In this document: piece by piece, positions 1-8,000 of the stretch
Position numbering within the stretch: position 1 is the stretch's first letter
Layout: each line of letters opens with the position of its first letter
NCBI GenBank assembly: GCA_964490875.1
Contig: CAZBEF010000017.1
Span: 1 to 11,121, forward strand
Reading direction: 5' to 3'
Length of the DNA: 11,121 nucleotides
DNA from: CAYYYG01 sp964490875
GTDB taxonomy: Bacteria > Patescibacteriota > Microgenomatia > UBA1406 > GWC2-37-13
Notes under the pieces: generated by a model
The model's database searches: none
The model's input: only the letters and a program-made list of their open reading frames with translations
Told to the model about the DNA's origin: nothing
Made by a program: the position numbers and the translations under genes

Positions 1-1586
1 TTGACAAGATCCATTACCGAAAGAATTGTCGGCGCTACATCGGCAAGAATCCCAGACTGTAACCGAACGTATCTGCCTTGGAGTTCTTTGCTTATTGCAA
101 TAAATGGCACCGGATTATCGGTGTGTTCTGTCGATATTTGTCCAGTCTTTGGATTTATCTTCTGCTCCGCATTTCCATGGTCGGCAGTAATAAACACGGT
201 ATATTCCATACTCAATGCGGTAGAAATAACTTTAGCCAGACATTCATCTAGAGTTTTTATAGCCTTAATTGTCGCGTCGATATTGCCCGTATGGCCGACC
301 ATATCGGCGTTGGCATAATTCACCAGAATAAACGGATAGTTTTTTTCTTTCATTTTGGCGCAAAACAAGTCGGTAAGCTCCGGTGCGGACATTTCGGGTT
401 TCTGATCATAGGTAGGCACTTTCGGCGACGGTACAATTAAATGTTCTTCCTGTGCAAAACCCTGCTCCCGCTGGCCGTTAAAATAGAATGTTACAAACCG
501 TTCCTTTTCTGATTCACTCATTCTTAGTTGAGAAAGATCATTTTCTGCAATTACTCTTCCCAGTGGAAGCTGCACCACAATGGGCGGAAACATAATATCC
601 ACCGGCAGGTCTTTCTCGTATTCTGTCATGGTAATAAACAGCAGATTCTCTATTTTAACACCCCGTTTAAATGGAGGTGTAAGCACCGCTGTTTGTTGAG
701 GTGCATGTGTTTTAAAGTATTTAATTGCGTATGGATCGAACGATTTGGCAATGTTCGCTTGGTTTTCAAAATCATCAAGAACAAATGCTTTTGTTAATTC
801 GCGAGGCCTGTCAATTCGGAAATTAAAAAATATAACTGCATCGCCTTTTTTAATGACGGTTGGCTGTTCACCTTCTTTAACTATATTCGTTGGTATTATG
901 AATTCATCTGTTTTACCATCGGCGTATGCTTTGGAAATTGCCTCTGCGGTAGATGTGGCGTGTGGACCGTTTGCTTGTGTCAGACAGGTGTATGCTTTTT
1001 CAATCCGCTCCCAGCGGCGGTCGCGATCCATTCCATAATAGCGGCCCATAATAGAAACAATTTTTGCGTTGGTGCCGTTAATTTTTTCCTCCAGCTCTTT
1101 AATGGTAGCCTGAGCAGCTTTTGGCGGAGAGTCACGGCCGTCGGTAATTGCATGGATGTAAACTCGGGGAAGTTTTTGTTCTTTCGCAAAATAAAGAAGC
1201 GCATGCAGATGATCTGTACTCGAATGGACGGAGCCTTCTCCAATAAGCCCAATAATATGCAAATTGCCGCCGGATTTATTGATATGTTCAACTGCTTTTA
1301 TGAGCATTTTATTTTCATAAAACGAGCCGTCGGCAATGCTCATGTTAATTCTCGGCAGATCCTGATATACGATTCTTCCGGCACCAAGGTTTATGTGTCC
1401 TACTTCGGTGTTTCCAACTTCGCCGGCAGGCAGGCCTACAGCTTCGCCCGATGCTTTCAATGTTGTATTCGGAAATGTTTGGAAAAGAGAGTTTATATGA
1501 GTCGCATTTGCCAGATGAATCGCATTTCCGGGGCCGGGCGGCGCAAGTCCGAATCCATCAAGTACTATTAATGCAACAGGTTTCAT
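1..1586 (-). CDS. gpmI: 2,3-bisphosphoglycerate-independent phosphoglycerate mutase, 3' end cut by window edge
   Basis: Interconverts 3- and 2-phosphoglycerate in glycolysis, in the cytoplasm, using two Mn ions and a phospho-enzyme. The frame is open from an ATG at 1586 to the window edge (528 codons); from the family length about ten C-terminal residues are missing. Family motifs seen in order: LIVLDGFG with metal ligand D10; GNTEVGH around residue 60; GAGRIVYQDL; DGRDSPP; FNFRIDR (R257, R260); SEKE with K361; PSPKVPTYD; NADMVGH (D428, H432); TADHGN (D469, H470); HTDNPVP (H488). This is the alkaline-phosphatase-superfamily iPGM, not the cofactor-dependent GpmA. Two oddities: the nucleophile position, normally Ser in GNSEVGH, is Thr60, and about 29 extra residues lie between R260 and K361 compared with the Bacillus enzyme as I remember it. 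No Shine-Dalgarno is visible before the ATG. The gene follows ruvC after a palindromic element and may be read from the same transcript or from its own promoter. Confidence 0.96.
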   Translation of the reverse strand, partial: MKPVALIVLDGFGLAPPGPGNAIHLANATHINSLFQTFPNTTLKASGEAVGLPAGEVGNTEVGHINLGAGRIVYQDLPRINMSIADGSFYENKMLIKAVEHINKSGGNLHIIGLIGEGSVHSSTDHLHALLYFAKEQKLPRVYIHAITDGRDSPPKAAQATIKELEEKINGTNAKIVSIMGRYYGMDRDRRWERIEKAYTCLTQANGPHATSTAEAISKAYADGKTDEFIIPTNIVKEGEQPTVIKKGDAVIFFNFRIDRPRELTKAFVLDDFENQANIAKSFDPYAIKYFKTHAPQQTAVLTPPFKRGVKIENLLFITMTEYEKDLPVDIMFPPIVVQLPLGRVIAENDLSQLRMSESEKERFVTFYFNGQREQGFAQEEHLIVPSPKVPTYDQKPEMSAPELTDLFCAKMKEKNYPFILVNYANADMVGHTGNIDATIKAIKTLDECLAKVISTALSMEYTVFITADHGNAEQKINPKTGQISTEHTDNPVPFIAISKELQGRYVRLQSGILADVAPTILSVMDLV

Positions 1587-1599
1587 ATGTGTTAATTTA

Positions 1600-1714
1600 A
1601 CGTTTATTATTGATTGTCATTCTGAGCGAAGTCATATCAAAAGGACGGAGCGAAGAATCTATAAAATCTGGATCCTTCGGCTACGCCTCAGGATGACATG
1701 CGTAGAATAAACGT
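1600..1714. repeat. Palindromic intergenic repeat element between ruvC and gpmI
   Basis: An imperfect inverted repeat fills almost the whole gap between ruvC and gpmI. Three paired blocks share one centre near 1657-1665: an outer 9-bp arm (1600-1608 with 1706-1714, perfect), a middle 12-bp arm (1615-1626 with 1687-1698, one mismatch) and an inner 9-bp arm (1651-1659 with 1671-1679, one mismatch). The mismatches become G-U pairs in one of the two RNA strands, so selection for an RNA or DNA hairpin is plausible. The core words (GTCATYCTGAG, GCGAAGRATC, CTTCGGCTACGCCTCAGGATGAC) resemble a palindromic repeat I recall as dispersed in many bacterial and metagenomic genomes; copy number here cannot be judged. 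No T-run follows on either strand, so it is not a standard intrinsic terminator. Confidence 0.75.
1613..1640 (-). promoter_or_regulatory. Weak candidate promoter for gpmI inside the palindromic element
   Basis: On the minus strand TTGATA (1635-1640) is followed after 16 bases by GACAAT (1613-1618). The first box matches TTGACA at five of six positions, the second matches TATAAT at four of six. Transcription would begin near 1606, leaving a leader of about 20 bases before the gpmI ATG. The spacer is short and the -10 box poor, so this may be chance. Confidence 0.2.
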
Positions 1715-1720
1715 AATAAT

Positions 1721-2200
1721 TTATCGTATCAAATTGCGGTTAAGATAGCAATATGCCAAACCGCAAGCAATTGCATCAGACTGATCATCGTCTTCAATAA
1801 CGAGATTTTGTTTTAAAATTAGCTGTATCATCTTAAGAACATTTTTTTTATCTGCATTGCCGTAGCCAGTTATAGTCTGTTTTATTTGCAGCGGAGTTAT
1901 GTATGAAACAGGAAGATTATGTTGAGCCGATAGAAGAAGAATTACACCCTGCGACTGAGCCACAGGAATGACAGTCTTCTGATTTTTGAAGAAAAACAGC
2001 TGTTCCATAGCAACTGCTTTTGGTTTATGAAGCTTAATAAGAGTTTCAAGCGAATTATATATTTGAAGTAGTCTTTTTTCATGCTCGGTTGTCTTTTTTG
2101 TTTTTATAAGGCCGGAAGTTATGAATGTCGGTTCTCTATCCTTATTTTCAAAAAATGCATATCCAACTTTTTCAAATCCCGGATCAATAGCAAGTATCAT
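1721..2200 (-). CDS. ruvC: Crossover junction endodeoxyribonuclease RuvC
   Basis: Dimeric, Mg-dependent nuclease that resolves Holliday junctions during recombinational repair, normally together with the RuvAB branch-migration motor. The 159-residue product shows the RuvC order: AIDPG with D6; AMEQLFFFKNQKT with E66; the TGYGNADKKNV segment; and DDDQSDAIACGLAY with D139 and D142 three apart. All four catalytic acids are therefore present. I chose the ATG at 2200 because it places the first Asp at residue 6, as in the family (MILAIDPG). A longer reading from an ATG at 2236 would add 12 residues without homology and overlap the end of the permease gene. Only 16 bases separate it from the permease stop, so it is probably co-transcribed with the transporter. 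No ruvA or ruvB is in the window and no Shine-Dalgarno is visible. Identification is firm; the start is fairly sure. Confidence 0.93.
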   Translation of the reverse strand: MILAIDPGFEKVGYAFFENKDREPTFITSGLIKTKKTTEHEKRLLQIYNSLETLIKLHKPKAVAMEQLFFFKNQKTVIPVAQSQGVILLLSAQHNLPVSYITPLQIKQTITGYGNADKKNVLKMIQLILKQNLVIEDDDQSDAIACGLAYCYLNRNLIR

Positions 2201-2216
2201 ATTGGAATTATACTGT

Positions 2217-4259
2217 TTATTCGTACCGTAGAGCATTCAATGCAGAAATACGGGTGGCGCGGCGTGCTGGGAAAATACCGGTAACCAGTCCGACAAAAAT
2301 TGAAAAAGAAAGTACTGCCATTACAAATCCAAAGGGAAGATCCGAGATGTCTACATAGCCGGCTCCTTTTAATAATGTAAATATAGAAATCAGCGCTCCT
2401 GCAATTTTTCCTCCAACTATTCCGACAATCAAGCCGAATATTCCGCCGAATAATCCCATTAACATAGACTCTACCAAAAATAATTCACGGATTTCTTCAG
2501 AACGCATGCCTATTGCACGCATGAGTCCAATTTCCCGTGTTCGTTCCATAAGAGATACGGTGAGTGTGTTAAACATACCCAATGCTGCAACAAATAATGC
2601 CACCATACCGAGCGCTGCTAATACGATTCGTGCAGATCCAAATAATGTCTCTATTTGGCTTACTGTATCAACAACTGACGAAGTATTAAATCCAAGCGCT
2701 TCTACTCGTTTTCTTATGTCGGCTAAGGCGCCTTGGTTTTTGGCAACAATACGCATCTGTGAATACGAATTTATTCCCAGTCCACGCAAATCAATAAAAG
2801 GCACATAGAAATATGCAGTTGTCGCCTCGGGAGTTACACCGACAATTTTATATTCCACTGGATTGGATTCTATTTTTTCGTTGCTGTTTGGAGAACTGCC
2901 GGTTTGGACAAAGGTTACCGTAAAACGTTTTCCGATTGCCTGCGAATCGGAAAGACCAAAAACTTTTACCATTGCGCGGGTAATTACTGCTTCTTTTACC
3001 GCTTTTGGCTTCATGGAAACTTTTTTAATTTTTTCTGTATTCACTGCTGCAGATTCAGATGCTAAAGTAGCTAAATCCAAATTTGCTGACACGCTGCTTA
3101 CCAGATTGGTAATGTCTATAACATCTTCATTATTTGTATCTGAGATACCAAGCACATCTGAATTATTTTCTAAAATTGTCTGAACAGTGACGTAATTTCT
3201 TGCAATATATAACATACTGGATTCATCTTCCTTTTTTTCTATTTTTTTATATTCTCCCGAAGAATCACATGATATATTTGCCGGATCACATCGATGTCGC
3301 TCCCAGAGCGGAAAATCTGATTGAATCCATTGTTCGAGCGATTGATCTGAATTGAGAAAGCCGCTGGTATATGAAGAGTATCGTTTTCCCCATACTACGC
3401 TTCCTCGCATATGTCCTTCGGTGCGTTTTGTATACCCTACAATTGGTGATTCGATATTAGGCTGTCCGCGCACCTCCACCCATTTTTCCGGCATAACACT
3501 AAATTGAATATCTCCTGCTACATCACCATATGTCAGATTTTCACGTTGAATAAATAATCCTGCTACCTCTCCTTGATCTTCGGCTTTGGCGGTAATGCTA
3601 AGTTCATTGCTTTTGAACACTGTGCCGTTTACCGGCTTAACAGCGCTTAAAGCTAAATAGTCCGAAGTTACGCCATATACCGGCATATCAGAAACAGAGT
3701 TATTGAAGGTTACCCTGCCGACCATTGAAATCACAGGAAGCGTTTTATCGACATTGTTGAGATGTTTAATAACAGAATATTCCTTATCAGTCAATAAAAT
3801 TTTACTTCCCGGCTGGGGTACAGCATCGGCCTGGCGCATCTCCTCAAGCCGTGCCACACGCTGAATAACTAATTTTTGTACACCGAATCCAAGTGACACA
3901 AGAAATACTATTGCCCCGATTCCCAAGGCCATACCGCCTATGGTGATCATTGTACGTGTTTTTTTGAACTTCATGTTTTTAATTGCCATTTCAATGAGGA
4001 CAATTTTACTGATGGTATATTTTTTGCTTGAGCTTTTTTCCAGAATAATATCTATAGTGTTATACACTTTATGAGAGAGCAGCCGGATTGGCAGCGGCAC
4101 GTATTTATTGCCGAAAATTGTTTTTATTGTTCCGCGCAATACGACAAGAAAGAGCAGGAAAAAAAACTTTATCCAATCATGAAGCCATTCCCTCAGGAGA
4201 TTAACCTGACAGGTTATGCATGCAGTCGGACTGATTTTTTTAAATTTAAAACTTATCAT
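2217..4259 (-). CDS. MacB/FtsX-type ABC transporter permease with extra N-terminal hydrophobic segment
   Basis: Membrane subunit of an ABC exporter or mechanotransmission complex driven by the ATPase encoded just upstream. Of 680 residues, 91-102 form the amphipathic N-terminal helix typical of the family (MAIKNMKFKKTR) and 103-126 the first standard membrane helix. Residues about 128-540 form a large extracytoplasmic domain. Three C-terminal helices follow at about 544-570, 599-626 and 641-664, with the FtsX signature MERTREIGLMRAIGMRSEEI (571-590) between the first two. Two features are unusual. Residues 1-85 precede the usual start and contain an additional hydrophobic stretch (30-47). The ectodomain, about 410 residues, is much larger than the roughly 230 of E. 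coli MacB; it holds C324 and C331, which could form a disulphide. The ATG at 4259 overlaps the ATPase stop as ATGA, which supports the long start. The substrate cannot be read from the sequence. Confidence 0.9.
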   Translation of the reverse strand: MISFKFKKISPTACITCQVNLLREWLHDWIKFFFLLFLVVLRGTIKTIFGNKYVPLPIRLLSHKVYNTIDIILEKSSSKKYTISKIVLIEMAIKNMKFKKTRTMITIGGMALGIGAIVFLVSLGFGVQKLVIQRVARLEEMRQADAVPQPGSKILLTDKEYSVIKHLNNVDKTLPVISMVGRVTFNNSVSDMPVYGVTSDYLALSAVKPVNGTVFKSNELSITAKAEDQGEVAGLFIQRENLTYGDVAGDIQFSVMPEKWVEVRGQPNIESPIVGYTKRTEGHMRGSVVWGKRYSSYTSGFLNSDQSLEQWIQSDFPLWERHRCDPANISCDSSGEYKKIEKKEDESSMLYIARNYVTVQTILENNSDVLGISDTNNEDVIDITNLVSSVSANLDLATLASESAAVNTEKIKKVSMKPKAVKEAVITRAMVKVFGLSDSQAIGKRFTVTFVQTGSSPNSNEKIESNPVEYKIVGVTPEATTAYFYVPFIDLRGLGINSYSQMRIVAKNQGALADIRKRVEALGFNTSSVVDTVSQIETLFGSARIVLAALGMVALFVAALGMFNTLTVSLMERTREIGLMRAIGMRSEEIRELFLVESMLMGLFGGIFGLIVGIVGGKIAGALISIFTLLKGAGYVDISDLPFGFVMAVLSFSIFVGLVTGIFPARRATRISALNALRYE

Positions 4260-5032
4260 TTATCTTTAATTTGACCGTCAAATTGTCGTTTAGAGTGAAG
4301 GTCTTTAAATAATGTCTGCATTGATTTTTTATCATAAATACCAGCTATTTTTCCATCGAACATCCGCACTGCACGATTGGAGAAGGTTAAATAGTCCAAA
4401 TCGTGGGTAACCATAATAATTGTTTTTTTATGTTCCTGATTTAATTTCAACAGAAGCGCCATCATCTGCTGGCCGGATTCAAAATCCAAGTTTCCGGTTG
4501 GCTCGTCGGCTACAATAACATCCGGGTCATTCACCATACCTCGCGCCAATGCTATTCGTTGCTGCTGCCCCGATGAAAGTTCGGTTGGAATGTAATCAGC
4601 CCAGTTATCCATTTCAACAAGCTGTAATGCCTGATGCGCTTTAAAAAGCGCATCAATCCGCTTCCACCCGACAAGGAATAATGGAAAAGCTGTATTTTCC
4701 AAGACAGTCATCGATTTAATCCAGTTTGGCTGCTGATAGATCATTCCGATATGAGTTTTGCGATAGTCACCTCTAAGATCATCGTTTGTGTTCTTATATA
4801 AGCTCGTGCCCATAAACTGAACATCACCGCTGGTTGGAACTTCTAGTCCAAGTATGATATGCAGAAGAGTTGATTTTCCGCATCCTGATGGACCTAATAT
4901 AACGAGAAAATCTTTTTTTTGAATGGAGAAATTCAACTGTTTCAGAATATGAATTTCTTGATTACCCACTACGAAATTTTTTATTAAATCAGTAATGGTA
5001 TATACAGTATTATTATCGGGAGTTAATGACAT
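4256..5032 (-). CDS. ABC transporter ATP-binding protein, MacB/LolD/FtsE family
   Basis: Cytoplasmic nucleotide-binding subunit, acting as a dimer that couples ATP hydrolysis to conformational change in the partner permease. The 258 residues contain a complete ATPase set: Walker A GPSGCGKST (47-55), Q-loop YQQPNW (about 99-104), signature LSSGQQQR (152-159; usual form LSGGQ), Walker B DVIVADEP (171-178), D-loop GNLD (180-183) and switch His in MVTHD (H210). The Walker B-D-loop wording (ADEPTGNLD) is characteristic of the MacB/LolD/FtsE group. The ATG lies two bases after the stop of the giant surface-protein gene and its TGA stop overlaps the permease ATG by four bases, so translation of the three genes is probably coupled. 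No Shine-Dalgarno is seen ahead of the start. The C-terminal ~25 residues are basic and not conserved in the core family. It looks catalytically intact. Confidence 0.95.
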   Translation of the reverse strand: MSLTPDNNTVYTITDLIKNFVVGNQEIHILKQLNFSIQKKDFLVILGPSGCGKSTLLHIILGLEVPTSGDVQFMGTSLYKNTNDDLRGDYRKTHIGMIYQQPNWIKSMTVLENTAFPLFLVGWKRIDALFKAHQALQLVEMDNWADYIPTELSSGQQQRIALARGMVNDPDVIVADEPTGNLDFESGQQMMALLLKLNQEHKKTIIMVTHDLDYLTFSNRAVRMFDGKIAGIYDKKSMQTLFKDLHSKRQFDGQIKDK

Positions 5033-5034
5033 AA

Positions 5035-8000
5035 TTATTTAGCTGCGAATCCGAAAACTTGCAATAAATTTGTTATAACAAGATCAAGAGCTTGGTCTAA
5101 AGCTTTTGGAGTAATAGTTACTGAGTCAATAGATTTTCCTTCATTTTTAGCTTTATCATTGGAAAGGGCTCGTAAATGATACACTTTCGACGGTGATAGA
5201 TTAGATATAACCACTAAGTGATTTATTGTCATATTGCTGTCCTGCTGTGTTTTTTGTGAATATGTTGTGCCTGATCCTTCACCAAATTCTATCTGGCTTG
5301 TTGAAGGTTCATCGGTTGTCCATGTAACAATTAGCTGGGCTAAGGATTTGGAGCTGTCGCTTGATGATTTCGCAATTGATCCTTCAATCTTAAGACCAGT
5401 TATTTTTGGAGGCCTGGTATCGGTTGCTGTAGTAAATTGCTGAGGATCGGCCTTAGCTTCATTTCCTATTTTATCTCGGCCAGATACGATAATGGAATAA
5501 TTTGTTTCGGGCACTAGTCCTCTAAGGAGAATCTGATGCTCGCCTTCCTGAAGATTCACATTTACTTCGTCGCGCGCCTCGCCGGCTCTACCCTGCGGAA
5601 AGAATGTAACGACAGATGATGTCGGGGTGTTTGTTTCCCAAGAAATAAGCACTGCTGGTTGTGCAGTTCCGACAACTTGCTGAATTTTTACTTTAGCAAT
5701 TTTTGGTCTCGGCAGTGTAGTGAAATTCAGAATTGTTCCTTCGTATTCGTAGGCTTCGGTATCAAGAGTATTAATTTTATAGTAATATTTTGTTCCGTCT
5801 TTTAAATCGGGCAGATCACTAGTATAGGTAGTTTCAGATGTCGACGTTGAAATAGTTTTTAGACCGCCGAATGCTGTAGTCTCGCCATAATATATTTTTA
5901 CTGTTGAAGCACCTTTAGAAGTAAATTCAAGTATCGCCGAAGAAATACTGACTGTTTTTGCTGAAACATCTTTCACTGTGGGTGCCGGGCTCGTTGAGAA
6001 TGATTTTTCTGTAGAAGAACCGGTATTTCCGTCTTCATCGGTCCATTTTGCTTTATAGTAGTATGTTGTTCCCGGAGAAAGATTGGTTAAATTAATTGTA
6101 TGATCAGTTGCCTGGGTAGAATTACTCGGCTCTTCGGTAAAGTAAGAACCCGACTTTGTACCATATTGAATTTTTGAATCTGCTGTCCGGTCGGTTGACC
6201 ATGTTACCGTAGCTTTTTTTGTTGTAATGCTTGAAACTGCCGGTCCAGAAGCTAACGACGGCGCCGATGTAAATCGGCCAGTTGGCGTCATGGTTACTGC
6301 TGTACTGTAAGATCCGCAGTTATTGACACTGTCGCAGGCTCGAACTTTATAATAATACTCCTGCTGTGAAAGGCCGGTATCTACATATGCTGTACCAGTG
6401 GTAGTAGCAATTTTAGTATATGTAGAATCATCTGTGGAACGGTAGAGTTCATAGTTATCTACCCCAGATCCAACATCGGTTGGGGCAGCCCAAGAAACGG
6501 TAAGCTTCCATGCAGAACTGCTTTTAAGCGAAGCATCCGAGATATCTACACTAGTAGGAATTCCCGGCGCGCTGGTATTTGCGGTAAAGGACACACTGCC
6601 ATAAGCTCCATAATTAATCGCTCCTCCCGAAGAAGAAGAATTTTTCGCTGCGATATAAAAGGTATTAAGTCCAACCTGTGTGGCAAAAGAACTCGCGGAT
6701 AACGAGGTGGCACCTGCACTGGTGAATGTGCATGTATTGGCGGAAGGCAGAGTATTAATTGTATAACAATAGGTAAGGGCGGATTCGCTGCCCGAATAGG
6801 TGGATGGCGCAGTCCAGGAAAACGCGAATGAATTTGCGGTATTCGTAGACGGATTGACTGATACATATTGAGGCGCCGAAGGTCCTGAACCGGCATAATA
6901 ATAATTGGCAGTTACGTTAGTTGCACTTACATTTCCCGCATTGTCTATGGTGCGAAGGTAAAAAGTGTTTTCACCATCCTGATAAGCAGCATCAGCTATG
7001 GTTATCGATCGGGAAGTAGTTGTGGTAGACCAATCGGAAAGAGCACCGCTAGAAGCTCCGGTTTTGTATTGATATCCCGCGATACTCGAACTGCCGTCTG
7101 AACCTGCGGGCCATGAAAATGTAAAAGAATTAGTTGCCGCATATCCTGCCGGAGAGACGCTTACCGTGGCTGGATTAGTTGGATTAGTTCCATCGTATTT
7201 ATAAGTAAAAGCATCCCACGCATTATCGGCAATATTCCCGGCATTATCTTTTGCTTTAATCCGCAAATAATATGTTTGGCCGCTTGTTAAACCGCTTCCG
7301 GTATATACTTCAGTTGTTTGAAAGCTTCCTTGTGTAACCGGGTCGCCGTCGCTTGATCCATCAAAATAAACATAATAGCCTGCTACTCCCGAACCGCCTG
7401 TATCGGTAGCTCCCGACCATGTGAAATATGGAGCAGTGTGCGAATACCATGTCCCAGATGTAATTGATGATCCGGCTAACGCACTTAAGGATGTCACCGT
7501 ATCAGGGTTTACTGGATCTACTGTATCAGCTGTTCCATCTATCTGCACACTGTTGAGTTTAACCTGTTGAGTTCCATCGCCCGTAAGAACTGCCTGCCAG
7601 AGTATCCCGCCCGTACCTGCGCTGAGCGATGAAATATTTGAATTAATGGTTGAAGCATCGTTTGTTGAAGATGTACTGGAAGATGTTGTCCATTGAGATC
7701 CGTTCCAGTATTTCCAAGTTGTACCTGAATCTATCGAAAGCCGATAGCCGATAGTTCCGCCATTTAATGTTTCAGATGTTGAGAATCCGCTCCAGTTTTT
7801 TATCTGCGAAGTCATGACAGAAGCTGTCGGCTGAACTGTCTGCGCAGAATTCACATATGCCGTCGTTGTAAAAGAGGTTCTATCGGTATTACTGATACGA
7901 ATTTCGTCCAGCATGCCTTTCAGCGGTGTAGCATTTGCGCCTGGTGAATTTGTTCCAAAACCGTTACCTATCAATAATGGTGTGCCGGTATCCAGCATAC

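Noticed and set aside
960..1571. 203-codon plus-strand open frame opposite gpmI
   Set aside because: It lies wholly antisense to a clear gpmI with conserved motifs and has no recognisable domain; it is a shadow. The same holds for the other short frames opposite or inside the permease and surface-protein genes.
1615..1698. Hairpin as an intrinsic terminator between ruvC and gpmI
   Set aside because: No U-run follows on either strand and the stem is interrupted by an unpaired stretch; it fits a dispersed palindromic repeat better.
1721..2236. Longer RuvC beginning with MLYGTNKQYNSN
   Set aside because: The 12 extra residues overlap the permease 3' end in another frame and have no family counterpart; the ATG at 2200 puts the first catalytic Asp at residue 6 as expected.
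4256..4258. TGA read as glycine (Gracilibacteria/SR1 code)
   Set aside because: The TGA sits in a classic ATGA stop-start overlap at the natural end of the ATPase, and the other visible stops are TAA, so there is no sign of recoding.
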